Assembly: GCA_046309775.1 (NCBI GenBank)
Contig: JBKCOM010000011.1
Location: forward strand, 27,731-91,730
Reading direction: 5' to 3'
DNA length: 64,000 bases
Source of the DNA: JAIXWP01 sp046309775
GTDB lineage: Bacteria > Bacteroidota > Bacteroidia > Flavobacteriales_D > Sanyastnellaceae
The number at the start of each line of letters is the position of its first letter. Positions within the stretch are counted from its first letter, which is position 1. The position numbers and the translations under genes were made by a program. Shown here in pieces: positions 51,650 through 59,999 of this stretch. Under the pieces are notes generated by a model. That model saw only the letters and a program-made list of their open reading frames with translations. It had not been told where the DNA came from and did no database searches.

Positions 51650-51720
51650 TTGCATTATTTTATGCAAAAATAAAGCAAATTAGACGAAAAATTAAGTTAA
51701 AGTGCGGTAAAATGCACTTT
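51650..51720 (-). promoter_or_regulatory. hipBST promoter and operators
   Basis: TTGCAT-N6-ATGCAA (51650-51667) is a perfect inverted repeat that overlaps TATTTTTG (51665-51672, minus strand), an exact -7 box. A second perfect inverted repeat, AAAGTGC-N8-GCACTTT, lies further upstream (51699-51720). Binding by HipB at the first one would block transcription. Confidence 0.6.
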
Positions 51721-51759
51721 CATTTACTTTGAGGAGGGATTGCCCAGGTTAAAGAAGGA

Positions 51760-52095
51760 TTACTCTAGCAAGAGACTTTCTACTTCACTTTTTAAAATAG
51801 GAAGATTATTAACCACGATACCCCAAATGACATCGTCGGAGATTTCATCATATCCATGAATTATCTTATTTCGTGCATCAACGATTTTCCTCGAGTTTGA
51901 AATTTTAATTTGTGGTTCAATTTTCAAAATTCTACTCATTGCTTCACCGATAATTTCTATGTTTCTTTCAACGGCACGTTTCGTTTTTAGATCTTCATGG
52001 TAATGGTGAAAAATCTTCCCTGAAGGAAAGTAACTTTCAATTTCTTCAATTGAAGTTTTTATATCATACAGCCAAGCATAAATGTAATCATCCAT
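51760..52095 (-). CDS. HepT-like toxin (DUF86), HEPN ribonuclease fold
   Basis: Protein of 111 aa with the HEPN motif R-x4-H-x-Y in 'DARNKIIHGYD' (Arg75, His80, Tyr82), typical of HepT toxins. In characterised systems HepT is an RNase or toxin that is silenced when the partner MNT transfers AMP to the Tyr of this motif. The start of the gene overlaps the end of the MNT-like gene by 8 bp. It is the second gene of the pair. Confidence 0.9.
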   Translation of the reverse strand: MDDYIYAWLYDIKTSIEEIESYFPSGKIFHHYHEDLKTKRAVERNIEIIGEAMSRILKIEPQIKISNSRKIVDARNKIIHGYDEISDDVIWGIVVNNLPILKSEVESLLLE

Positions 52096-52387
52096 AAATC
52101 AACTGCTTGTTTTTTTCAATTGCCTTCTTGAAGTATGGATTCTTGATAGCTTTTTCTTCGAGTAAGTCAACATGTCTTTTGAGAGCGTCTTCAAGCAAAA
52201 ATTTCAGGTCAAAATAATTATCGGCGTACTCAAGTAAAGGGACGTCGTAGAAATCTACTATTAAGTCGATATCACTTTGTTCGTCGAATTTGTCAGTCAA
52301 TACAGAACCAAACGCATAGAGGCGTTTTACTTTGTGGGCTTTACACAGAGCACTTATAAGTTCGATATTTTGACTGATAAAATTCAT
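52088..52387 (-). CDS. MNT-type nucleotidyltransferase antitoxin
   Basis: Protein of 99 aa from ATG 52387; an upstream ATG at 52426 would lie before the promoter. The nucleotidyltransferase signature G-S-x10-D-x-D is complete: Gly27-Ser28 and Asp39-x-Asp41 in 'AFGSVLTDKFDEQSDIDLIV'. In MNT-HepT modules this enzyme adds AMP to the HepT Tyr. It overlaps the HepT gene by 8 bp. Confidence 0.88.
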   Translation of the reverse strand: MNFISQNIELISALCKAHKVKRLYAFGSVLTDKFDEQSDIDLIVDFYDVPLLEYADNYFDLKFLLEDALKRHVDLLEEKAIKNPYFKKAIEKNKQLIYG

Positions 52388-52392
52388 AGTCC

Positions 52393-52424
52393 AAATATAC
52401 AAAATCGCTTTATTCAGCCTCAAC
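52393..52424 (-). promoter_or_regulatory. Promoter of the MNT-HepT operon
   Basis: TTG (52422-52424), 21 bp, TATATTTG (52393-52400) on the minus strand. The -7 box ends six bases before the start codon at 52387, so the mRNA would be nearly leaderless. Confidence 0.5.
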
Positions 52425-52502
52425 ACGGTCTTGGCTTTCTCTCGATAGTTACTGGAATATCATTCGGGCCACTTCAATAGCGAAGAAATGCCTTGAGTAT
52501 GT

Positions 52503-53060
52503 CTACCTTATAAACCCGATGTAATCGATCTCAATAGAGAACGGACCTTCTTTTTTTTCGGTGGTGATGATTCCAAGTCGAACCATGTTCTGGAGACTGG
52601 CGTCTTGGAGTTTATTACCTGTCGGTTCTCCGATGCGGTACTCTTTAAAGTCTTTGAAATAAAGAATGGTCTCTTCCCATGTATCGGGTTTGGAGGAGGA
52701 GAAGTTTCCTTTGAAGTTGGGCAGTGTCCAGTTCTTTTCGTCTTCGAGGGTAAAGGCGAATTTTTGATTCGTGGATTTGAATCGGATTTTAACCCCTTTG
52801 TATGGAGACAAATCGTATTGACCAAAGCCAGTCTTCACGGAAGCGAAGCCGCCATAGTTGGCCAAGGAAATATCCCCACTCAGGATCATTGAATTCTCAG
52901 TGTATTCAAGTTTGGACTTTGTAACACCGCCCATGACATTATCGGATATTACTGACCAGTTGCTGATCTGATTTTGGCCACTTCCAAAATCGAACTTTAA
53001 ACTATCAGAGTCTACATTCACCATGGTCACACCGAGGAAGAGAAGAAGAATTGATTTCAC
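52503..53060 (-). CDS. CIA30-family (complex I intermediate-associated protein 30-like) protein
   Basis: Protein of 185 aa beginning with GTG (53060). The N-terminal hydrophobic part 'MKSILLLFLGVTMVNV' is short and may be a weak signal. The rest is a jelly-roll of the CIA30 family: 'SVISDNVMGGVTKSKLEY', 'ISLANYGGFASVKTGFGQYD', 'YKGVKIRFKSTNQKFAFTL' and 'EIDYIGFIR' at the end. Bacterial members are uncharacterised; the fold is carbohydrate-binding-like. The first 50 codons and the 5' flank were copied to 54740-54988. Confidence 0.82.
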   Translation of the reverse strand: MKSILLLFLGVTMVNVDSDSLKFDFGSGQNQISNWSVISDNVMGGVTKSKLEYTENSMILSGDISLANYGGFASVKTGFGQYDLSPYKGVKIRFKSTNQKFAFTLEDEKNWTLPNFKGNFSSSKPDTWEETILYFKDFKEYRIGEPTGNKLQDASLQNMVRLGIITTEKKEGPFSIEIDYIGFIR

Positions 53061-53138
53061 TTATTGTCTTTTCGAAGTAAGACAAGATTGAGGGAGTGAT
53101 TGTTCGGGGGGGCGGAGGTTCAAATCATTACTTATGAT

Positions 53139-53759
53139 CTAATAGCTAGTATAACCTCCAAAATCCATAGAAACAATTTTCCCTTTGTCGAAGGTGAATG
53201 ATTTTATTAGTGTACCTCTATTATTGTAAAATTTCCATTCTCCATCTGGCGGAGAGTGCAGAGGACTAATCGAAACAATTTGATTCCTTTCTCCAGTTTC
53301 GAGCACTTCTAAATAATAATTCGTTTCAAAATCTTTGATCAAGTGGTCTTTATCCGCAACAAATCTCCCTTCAGACTCTTTTAATCCATTCGAAAAATAA
53401 TATGTCCATAATCCATCTTCATTGCCATCATGATAGTTACCACTTATGAATAAAGTGCCCGTCTCGTACCATCGCTTAAATGGACCGTGGGTTTTTCCAA
53501 ATTTATAATTGGATTCGCTGTGAAGTACTCCGTTTTCATAACAACTTTTCCGGTTTGTAATATAACCATTTTCCACTTTCACGATGTAATAAAATCTTTG
53601 GCTCTTATACTTCAGTTCCCCGTTTATATCATCTCCTTTTTGGTAATATATGCTATCGTTTCGGAATAAAGAAAGCGTGTCATTTTTGAATATGATTTTC
53701 GTTTGAGCACCCAGCTCGATAGCTGTAAAAAGGAGTAAAAGACAGGTGGTATTTTTCAT
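53139..53759 (-). CDS. YwqK/MORN-repeat secreted protein
   Basis: Protein of 206 aa; the start at 53759 gives a signal peptide (MKNTTCLLLLFTAIELGAQ). MORN-type (YwqK) repeats follow: 'NGVLHSESNYKFGKTHGPFKRWYE' (about 85-108), 'TGTLFISGNYHDGNEDGLWTYYF' and 'NGLKESEGRF'. Such proteins are common in Bacteroidota and are often annotated as YwqK-family antitoxins, without clear evidence. The C-terminal part 'PPDGEWKFYNNRGTLIKS' is one more repeat. The function is unknown. Confidence 0.75.
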   Translation of the reverse strand: MKNTTCLLLLFTAIELGAQTKIIFKNDTLSLFRNDSIYYQKGDDINGELKYKSQRFYYIVKVENGYITNRKSCYENGVLHSESNYKFGKTHGPFKRWYETGTLFISGNYHDGNEDGLWTYYFSNGLKESEGRFVADKDHLIKDFETNYYLEVLETGERNQIVSISPLHSPPDGEWKFYNNRGTLIKSFTFDKGKIVSMDFGGYTSY

Positions 53760-53905
53760 GATGTAGTGTATGATTGTGAATAATGGACGTCGTTTGTTGT
53801 TTAGCATTTATATGGATTTTTACAAGTAAATGAGAAATCCTCCGCAATCCAATACCGTTTGGATATTCATTCCAACAGCAACGCTGCCGTTTTCCAAATA
53901 GTATT

Positions 53906-54628
53906 TTATTCTTCTTTCGGTTTTGTGGTGTTTTCATTACAGGGCTGTACCTGCTCAAGGTAATACAGATAGGTCATATTAAGCCATTCATCTGTCTCAG
54001 AAAATCCCTTTTCTTTTTTTACTGATAGCAGCATTCCCTTTGCGTAGGTGAGTGTCAACGCTATTGTATTTCGACCCTTAGTCGAATATATTTTCCATAT
54101 CCCATCCCTTTTTTCCTCAATATAATTTCCTTCGAGGACAAGCTTATTGTCTGACTTTATTTTAATCTTCTTAGGCTTTGTTTCAAGTGATTGTAAAATG
54201 GATTTTTCATTTCCATAATATTCTGGACTATATTCCTTGATCAACTTTCTATTGCAAGCTTCTATGCTATTCAGTGAGTTTGCGTAGAAAATATAAGTAA
54301 ATCCGATTTCTGGCTCCCAAGAACAACTTGAACCGCCTGGGAAGCACATCATTTTCTCAGAAAGATTCATCTCACCTTTGAAGACCTCGAGTATTGAAAT
54401 GTAATAACAATTGAAAAATCCATTTTCAATCAACCTTGGATCATACGGTAAATCTTTACCCTCAGAATCATTTTTGAATTCATATTTCGACTTTACGCTT
54501 ACCTCAAAAATATATTCATAAGAGTCATAGTCAAATAGATTAAAGTCCTCTGAATAGGCACAAGAACAAGCAAAAGAAAAACTTGAAGTGACCAGAGTCA
54601 ATATGGTTAAGAATATTTTTCGATACAT
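53906..54628 (-). CDS. Cys-rich secreted protein with a MORN-like C-terminal part
   Basis: Protein of 240 aa with a signal peptide that ends before 'CSCAYSEDF'. A mature N-terminus of the form C-S-C recalls TIMP/NTR-like domains, in which the first Cys is essential; Cys pairs follow ('FFNCYY', 'MMCFPGGSSCSW', 'EACNRKL'). The last third has one YwqK/MORN-like repeat ('LEGNYIEEKRDGIWKIYSTKG'; residues around 170-190). The NTR reading is inference. It is the nearest full-length neighbour of the MORN protein at 53139, and the two may be related in function. Confidence 0.62.
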   Translation of the reverse strand: MYRKIFLTILTLVTSSFSFACSCAYSEDFNLFDYDSYEYIFEVSVKSKYEFKNDSEGKDLPYDPRLIENGFFNCYYISILEVFKGEMNLSEKMMCFPGGSSCSWEPEIGFTYIFYANSLNSIEACNRKLIKEYSPEYYGNEKSILQSLETKPKKIKIKSDNKLVLEGNYIEEKRDGIWKIYSTKGRNTIALTLTYAKGMLLSVKKEKGFSETDEWLNMTYLYYLEQVQPCNENTTKPKEE

Positions 54629-54736
54629 TTTCTAGGTATAATTAAAGGCAAGGAGTAAGTGGCCGTCTTTTTCGACAGGTTGTAAATATAGTATTTGATT
54701 TTGAGTATTGCGTTGTTAAGTTAAACGGAAGCAAGC

Positions 54737-54943
54737 TCAGTTGGCCAAGGAAATATCCCTACTTAGGATCAATGAATTCTCAGTGTATTCAAGTTTCGAC
54801 TTTGTAACACCGCCCATGACATTATCGGATATTACTGACCAGTTACTGATCTGATTTTGGCCACTTCCAAAATCGAACTTTAAATTATCAGACGTTACAT
54901 TCACCATGGTCACACCGAGGATGAAGAGAATAATTGATTTCAC
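54737..54943 (-). pseudogene. Truncated second copy of the CIA30-like gene
   Basis: The first 68 codons (GTG start, then 'KSIILFILGVTMVNVTSDNL') are almost the same as in the gene at 52503-53060. The copy breaks off after 'DISLAN', and the frame stops one codon later. It lacks the second two thirds of the fold and cannot make a full protein. Confidence 0.8.
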
Positions 54944-54988
54944 TTATTATCTTTTCGAAGTAAGACAAGATTGAGGGAGTGATTGTTC
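54740..54988. repeat. 249-bp duplicated segment (other copy at 52857-53105)
   Basis: The two stretches have the same length and differ by a few substitutions only. The unit covers the 5' end of the CIA30-like gene and about 45 bp of upstream DNA. The two copies lie in direct orientation, about 1.6 kb apart, with the two MORN-type genes between them. Confidence 0.85.
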
Positions 54989-55027
54989 AGGTTCCCCCCA
55001 TCCGTCACAAGACCTCGGCTGGTCTGT

Positions 55028-55513
55028 TCATTCGAGTTCTTTAATTTTACTTTTTTGAGGAAAGTTGTTCACGTAGAGAATGGTAAGCGTATCACCGATT
55101 TCGTATTTGTTGTCTCTATCGGTTTCACTAAAAGTGGAATAAACGACACCGTCTACTTCGTACTGACAACGCAGGAGCCATTCGCTATATTTCCCTGTAC
55201 TATACCATTTTTTGTACACTACTCCTTTTACCGTTTGCCCATTTTCTCGAAGATCTTTTTCTTCCTGGTAACCAATGTAAAGCCCAAAGGCTGGACCAAT
55301 AACCAAAACGGATAATGCGCAAATACGTACAAGATATTTTGGCTTTACGTTGAAAGACTTCAATAGTAGATATAGCAAAAAGGGTTGAACAAAAATTATC
55401 AATACAAATGGAGTCCAACGGATGACCTCTTGGCTATAGAGGATCTTTTCGGGAAGTCCAAAGAAGACCAGCAGCAAAAGTCCGATGTATAAAAGCAATA
55501 CTAAATATTTCAT
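55028..55513 (-). CDS. Membrane protein with a DUF3592-like domain
   Basis: Protein of 161 aa from ATG 55513 (55540 would add nine residues). Three membrane segments: about 3-20, 33-50 and 60-80. They are followed by a soluble part 'GQTVKGVVYKKWYSTGKYSEW' (about 95-115) and 'CQYEVDGVVYSTFSETDRD' that looks like a DUF3592-type beta domain. The end is 'GDTLTILYVNNFPQKSKIKE'. The function is unknown. Confidence 0.65.
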   Translation of the reverse strand: MKYLVLLLYIGLLLLVFFGLPEKILYSQEVIRWTPFVLIIFVQPFLLYLLLKSFNVKPKYLVRICALSVLVIGPAFGLYIGYQEEKDLRENGQTVKGVVYKKWYSTGKYSEWLLRCQYEVDGVVYSTFSETDRDNKYEIGDTLTILYVNNFPQKSKIKELE

Positions 55514-55594
55514 TGGGGTGTTGCGTATTACGTCTAGCATTAATCAGCAGTAGGCTACTGCCGATGCGTTCCTTCAAATATATTACAGTTGGAG

Positions 55595-56383
55595 TTATTT
55601 AATCACAATAATAAGCCCTCCTCCGATGCTCAGTGTAAAAATGTCTTTTCTGTAAGCAAAACTTTCTGTTGTAGTGCTTTCCGTGTTCAAGTCTTTTATT
55701 TCTTTTATAAAGGTAAGATCTGTTTTGTAATAAGAAGCCATGACGTCAAAGTTCAAGTAGACCCTTTTTGATAGCTTATAGCCAAAAGCTATGGATGGAG
55801 CGACGGTGAAATGGTCGTTTGCTCTATTGCCGGAACTATAAGAGACTTCTAATACATTGTTGGAGTTTCTTTGTTTCAAAGTTGCGTTGCCCCAATCAGT
55901 GCGGAATGAACTAACTCCAAGTGAGAGTTTGGGGTAAATAAAAAATCGGATTTTCTCGTATCTATATATTACACCCAACAACAAACGGTCAGAGTTTCCT
56001 AAAATGGAATTATCACGATCTAAGTTGCCACTGGTTGAAGTTGACACAAAGTAATTGTTGTCGTATTCTGATTTTATGGTGTTTGAAAAGTTAATCGCTC
56101 TACTTGAATTATTCCTCGCTTTGTTTCCTTGAAAATTAAACTCGACTCCCCAACGTTTATGAAAGAAATAGGCTACAGATAATACTTGCATATAATTCGA
56201 ATAATCTGAATATTCGATAAGGTTATCAGTAATTCTGCCATCCAATAGCTTAGTGATGGGAATATTCACTCCGTAGTTTGGTCTAGTCTGCCATTTGGAT
56301 TTATAGTTCAAGGAGTCTTGGCAATACGTTTTGGCTGTTACTAATCCAAAAAGAATATATGCGCCGAGAATGTAGCGTATCAT
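55595..56383 (-). CDS. Outer-membrane beta-barrel protein
   Basis: Protein of 262 aa with a signal peptide (ends 'VTAKTYCQ'). The body consists of alternating strands with aromatic girdles and short turns ('AYFFHKRWGVEFNFQG', 'DRLLLGVIYRYEKIRFFIYP', 'SIAFGYKLSKRVYLNFDVMA'), which fits an OmpW/OprF-like small barrel. The last residues 'IFTLSIGGGLIIVIK' are a typical final strand. It overlaps by 4 bp the lipoprotein gene upstream, so both are made together. Confidence 0.72.
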   Translation of the reverse strand: MIRYILGAYILFGLVTAKTYCQDSLNYKSKWQTRPNYGVNIPITKLLDGRITDNLIEYSDYSNYMQVLSVAYFFHKRWGVEFNFQGNKARNNSSRAINFSNTIKSEYDNNYFVSTSTSGNLDRDNSILGNSDRLLLGVIYRYEKIRFFIYPKLSLGVSSFRTDWGNATLKQRNSNNVLEVSYSSGNRANDHFTVAPSIAFGYKLSKRVYLNFDVMASYYKTDLTFIKEIKDLNTESTTTESFAYRKDIFTLSIGGGLIIVIK

Positions 56384-56988
56384 ATTAATTCGATTGGGAG
56401 AGTTGTTTCTTCAAATACTCTGCCGTCTGTCAAGGTGATTTTAACTTTAAAACTATGACTGACATTCAGACTTGGAGGTGTCATAAGGAGCAGGTTCATT
56501 GATAATTCTAATTGACTTTCGTCAAAGAGAATTAGCTTGTAAGAATTTAGAAATTCACTGAGAGTATCAAATGAATTACCCCTAAAGACCTTAAAAAAAT
56601 GTGAAACATCTGAATTGGAAGGGTGGTTTGAGTCAAAGTCATTCATTGTAAAAATTTCAATGGATTGTAGTGTGTCCTTTGCAATTAGTTGGTAAGGGAT
56701 ATCGCATCCGCATCCAAATGCGGAGGCTGTTGGAATAAAATGATATTTAGGAGAGTAAAAGCAAGCTAATTTTTCTTGGCTTATGATGACCTTTATTCCA
56801 AATGCTTCTTTCGGAACAGAAGGAGAAGTAGCTATAATGGGGTCACTGCCACTATTATCAAGATTTTCTATTGCGAGAGATTGATTGGTATAATGTTCTA
56901 TTACAGGTTCGCCACAGTCACAACAGGAAACCAATAACTCTGAAATCAAAGGGAACATTAAAATGAATAGGATTTTGGTCGTTTTCAT
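56380..56988 (-). CDS. Putative lipoprotein (DUF5034-like)
   Basis: Protein of 202 aa with the lipobox 'ELLVSC' (Cys about residue 22), followed at once by more Cys ('CDCGEP'). Later comes 'SAFGCGCDIPYQLIAKD'. The body text 'EAFGIKVIISQEKLACF', with 'SHSFKVKITLTDGRVFEET' near the end, resembles the DUF5034 lipoproteins of Bacteroidota; that match is from memory and uncertain. It lies upstream of, and overlaps, the beta-barrel gene. The 244-bp gap before it contains no gene that I can support. Confidence 0.6.
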   Translation of the reverse strand: MKTTKILFILMFPLISELLVSCCDCGEPVIEHYTNQSLAIENLDNSGSDPIIATSPSVPKEAFGIKVIISQEKLACFYSPKYHFIPTASAFGCGCDIPYQLIAKDTLQSIEIFTMNDFDSNHPSNSDVSHFFKVFRGNSFDTLSEFLNSYKLILFDESQLELSMNLLLMTPPSLNVSHSFKVKITLTDGRVFEETTLPIELI

Positions 56989-57232
56989 TTCAGTTAATTT
57001 AATAAGTGCTGGTATTTCTTTTCGTTATGGTAGACTGTCAAAGTTAAGTTATCGTTGCTTTACCAAACGCGGAAAATGAAATGATCGTATTGTCGAAGGT
57101 GAATGTTTTGGTTCTTTACTGCTTTATAAAATAAAAAGAAAAACTTTATCCCTAGACTTTGCAACTGTTCTGCCACCTCCACGCCCTGTACACCGATATT
57201 TTGCGTTCTAATCCAGTCATTTCATTTCACTA

Positions 57233-58198
57233 TTATTCGATAATTACTTCTGTTTCCTTTCTCACAATGACTTCTCCCAATTTAGCACTCATGATTGATA
57301 AGCTCTTCAATATCCAAGAGGTTTCAAGATCAATCTCTGCTATTACACGTTCATCGACTTCAAATTCGTCAAATGAAACATCACCCTCTCTACCTTCTGA
57401 AACGATATACATTTGATACGCATCATTCTTATCGTAGATATACTCGTAATCAATTACAACAGCATTTCCATTTAAATGGCTATTCACCAATAATTCAGCC
57501 CTAATTTCTTTATCGCCGTGGTCTATTTCGTCGATATCGGAAACATCTATTTCTTGTGAATATGTTTTATCAATAATAAATGGGAAGCTGTATGCTTGAA
57601 AAATGTAATTGAAGGTGTTGAGCATAGTTTGCATAATCGCTGGCATTTGCTCGTCCATATATTTTTTTGCATCCAGTTTCAACTGATTCATTTTTGATTC
57701 TTCCAATTCGACTTTGGTATCATCTAGGAGCTGGTTTAGAACCACCAATACCATTTCTTCCATTAAAGCCCGCAACTCTTCTTCGTTTTTGACTTCAAAG
57801 GCAAACGCGGTATTCTTACTGACAAAGAAAGAGTACTCAAGTCCTGCAAACCTTTTCTGGATTTCAAGAATTAGATCCTGTAGTAATTGTTCCAGCGGAG
57901 AAGTATTGATGATGTCTGATGCGATTGAAATTTCATCATCCAAAATCAACTGTTTGAAGCGTACCTCATAGACGGTATCCATTAGGCTAACTACATCAAT
58001 AGTATAGCTTGATTTTACACCTGTTGCTATGAGCAGCGAGTCCTTTGTATAGACTATGGTCGAGTCAATTTGAGTGATCTTCTTCGAAGTACCCACCTTC
58101 CAATTTACGATGACATTTTGAGGCTCATCTTCTGAGACTTGGGAATATCCAATAGTGGAAAACAAAATTACAATAGTTAAAATGCATATTCTTTTCAT
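57233..58198 (-). CDS. Secreted protein of unknown function
   Basis: Protein of 321 aa with a signal peptide (MKRICILTIVILFSTIGYSQ). It is very acidic and has few Cys. The middle (about 95-185) is largely helical ('PLEQLLQDLILEIQKRFAGLEYSF', 'LEESKMNQLKLDAKKYMDEQM'), with beta-rich ends. It probably sits in the periplasm or at the surface. I recognise no family. It is monocistronic, with gaps of about 240 and 470 bp at its sides. Confidence 0.62.
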   Translation of the reverse strand: MKRICILTIVILFSTIGYSQVSEDEPQNVIVNWKVGTSKKITQIDSTIVYTKDSLLIATGVKSSYTIDVVSLMDTVYEVRFKQLILDDEISIASDIINTSPLEQLLQDLILEIQKRFAGLEYSFFVSKNTAFAFEVKNEEELRALMEEMVLVVLNQLLDDTKVELEESKMNQLKLDAKKYMDEQMPAIMQTMLNTFNYIFQAYSFPFIIDKTYSQEIDVSDIDEIDHGDKEIRAELLVNSHLNGNAVVIDYEYIYDKNDAYQMYIVSEGREGDVSFDEFEVDERVIAEIDLETSWILKSLSIMSAKLGEVIVRKETEVIIE

Positions 58199-58249
58199 GC
58201 GATAAAAATAAGTTGTTTTTCTATATAAGGGTAATTTGAGTGAAATACC

Positions 58250-58580
58250 TTAATGTCTAAGTTCACAGAATGCTGCAAGAGCATAGACTAGAAAGTAGAT
58301 ATTTATGTTTCTGAAGGGTCTCAAATAAAAAAAAAAGAGGATTAATCCGCTAAATGCAGCGTAAAGTTCAATAACTACTTCGATTTTGTATAGAAGGCTA
58401 TATATAGTGAAAATTTAGAATAGAGCGTTAATTATTGCAAGACCCAAGGCGATAAAATGGACTTCACTAATATGTTGTGTAGCTTTGTTTTCACGTATAG
58501 ACCTCTTGTGTTTATTGGAACGTATTTGAACTTCTTCATCATTTGCGAAAACGAAGATAATGGACTTTTCCGATGACTAC
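58250..58580 (-). pseudogene. Decayed gene for a small membrane protein with an in-frame stop
   Basis: This fills most of the 474-bp gap between two genes. On the minus strand one frame reads 'SIIFVFANDEEVQIRS', 'KATQHISEVHFIALGLAIIN' and 'ALF', then TAA (58415-58417). In the same frame, 'IFTIYSLLYKIEVVIELYAA', 'FSGLILFFFYLRPF' and 'INIYFLVYALAAFCELRH' run to a stop at 58250. The text looks like a four-helix membrane protein. No start codon remains at the 5' side. Decay by point mutation is the simplest reading; the rest of the gap shows nothing. Confidence 0.42.
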
Positions 58581-58672
58581 TATTTTACATTGCGGTAAAC
58601 TAGATTGTATTGTTCTTGTGATAGATTTGAGATGGTCAACGTAAGACGGATTTCTTTTAAAGAATAAGGAAA

Positions 58673-59941
58673 TTATTCTATTAGTAAATATTTCCGATAC
58701 ATATTACGCTTTGGTATTGGGATGAAGCCGAGGCGGAGTCCGATGTATTCGCCTTTAATCTTTTTACATAGGGAAAGGAAGGTTTTTTTCTTTAATTCAT
58801 CCAAGGGCTTTTTGGGCAGCACAAATGCTCGTCCGCTGGGGTCTTCCAGTATCGCTACGATATACTTTTCTCCTATCAAACACGGTATTCTACCCTTAGC
58901 AACATTCTTTCTCATTCGCGTTTGCAATTCAATCACAGTCGTAGGGCAATCGGATACTACTTTTAATTCCAATATTTTATAACCAGACGGGGCTTTGATT
59001 TTTACCCTTGGCCCGGTTGGCAACTTACAGTCACAATTCTTCCACATGTTGGGGCAATACACTTGCATCTGATAGAATTTTTCACCACGAACATTAATGA
59101 TTTTAATTTCGTTTTCATTTCCTTTTCCTTGTTCCCACCCTCCATTTGGAGCTACGCTCCAGACGCGTGCGTTCCTACCACAAAAATCACATTCCTTTTC
59201 CTTTGGAACGGGTATTAGGACTTTAACGGGCGTTTCAAAGCAATCTTTATCAGAACAGCCAGGTTTCAAGCCGATACGGAGCATTCCGCAACTGGCAAGG
59301 GGAAAGCCTAATGTATCCATCAGCGATAGGCCACTCGAAATAATCGCATCGGAGTTGTTGGTTTCAATAAATTCAAGGCAGTCTTTCAGTTCTTTGTATT
59401 CACATCGATTAAAAATCAATTGCGTGCCTTGTGGCAATATGATAATGGTGTCGCCACTGCAACTATCAGCTTCTGCTGTTTTCTTTGAACTAACTTTTTC
59501 TACCTTGGTTTCTTGGGGAGCTGGTTTGGGCTTCAGATAAAAAACGATATCCACTCTTCTGTTCTTCTGCTGGCCTTCCTCCTTGTTGTTGTCTGCTATG
59601 GGTTTGTCTTCACCGAAAGCTGTTGATTCAATATTTTCCGTCATCAACCCTTTGCTGATCAAATAGGATTTTACTTCAGCTATTCGTTGTTCAGAAAGTT
59701 TGATATTATATATGCTATCTGCGCTATTGTCAGCGTTGCCCGTGAGATTTATTTTTTTAATTTCTGAAAGTTGAAGTGTATCCAGAATTTTATCAATCAC
59801 TTTCTTTTCATCGGGCTCCAAAACGAATTTATTTTTAGCAAAAAAGACGCTTGTTCTAAGGGTATTCACTTGTGTACATGCAAGCCATGGAATACTGGAG
59901 AGCATACAAGCGATTAAAATGTGATGAGGGGTTTTTGGCAT
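58673..59941 (-). CDS. OmpA-family peptidoglycan-binding protein with an extra C-terminal part
   Basis: Protein of 422 aa from start 59941 (MPKTPHHILIACMLSSIPWL); the frame extends further upstream to 60136 but without a signal peptide. Residues about 35-135 form an OmpA C-terminal-like domain ('IKKINLTGNADNSADSIYNIKLS' around 60-82; 'NRRVDIVFYL' at its end), which binds peptidoglycan. It is at the N-terminus here, unlike in OmpA. The remaining 280 residues have eleven or more Cys ('CSGDTIIILPQGTQLIF', 'CSDKDCFETP', 'CDFCGRNAR', 'CPNMWKNCDCK') and are unknown to me. The protein may anchor an unknown surface or periplasmic function to the cell wall. Confidence 0.75.
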   Translation of the reverse strand: MPKTPHHILIACMLSSIPWLACTQVNTLRTSVFFAKNKFVLEPDEKKVIDKILDTLQLSEIKKINLTGNADNSADSIYNIKLSEQRIAEVKSYLISKGLMTENIESTAFGEDKPIADNNKEEGQQKNRRVDIVFYLKPKPAPQETKVEKVSSKKTAEADSCSGDTIIILPQGTQLIFNRCEYKELKDCLEFIETNNSDAIISSGLSLMDTLGFPLASCGMLRIGLKPGCSDKDCFETPVKVLIPVPKEKECDFCGRNARVWSVAPNGGWEQGKGNENEIKIINVRGEKFYQMQVYCPNMWKNCDCKLPTGPRVKIKAPSGYKILELKVVSDCPTTVIELQTRMRKNVAKGRIPCLIGEKYIVAILEDPSGRAFVLPKKPLDELKKKTFLSLCKKIKGEYIGLRLGFIPIPKRNMYRKYLLIE

Positions 59942-59999
59942 TTGAAAATTGTAAGATCGAGAAATAGAGAGTTTGGGGGAGAGGGGAATTAGTGAGGGA

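Noticed and set aside
53110..53135. T-loop-like text 'ggttcaaatc' suggesting a tRNA
   Set aside because: No matching stems or acceptor arm are found around it.
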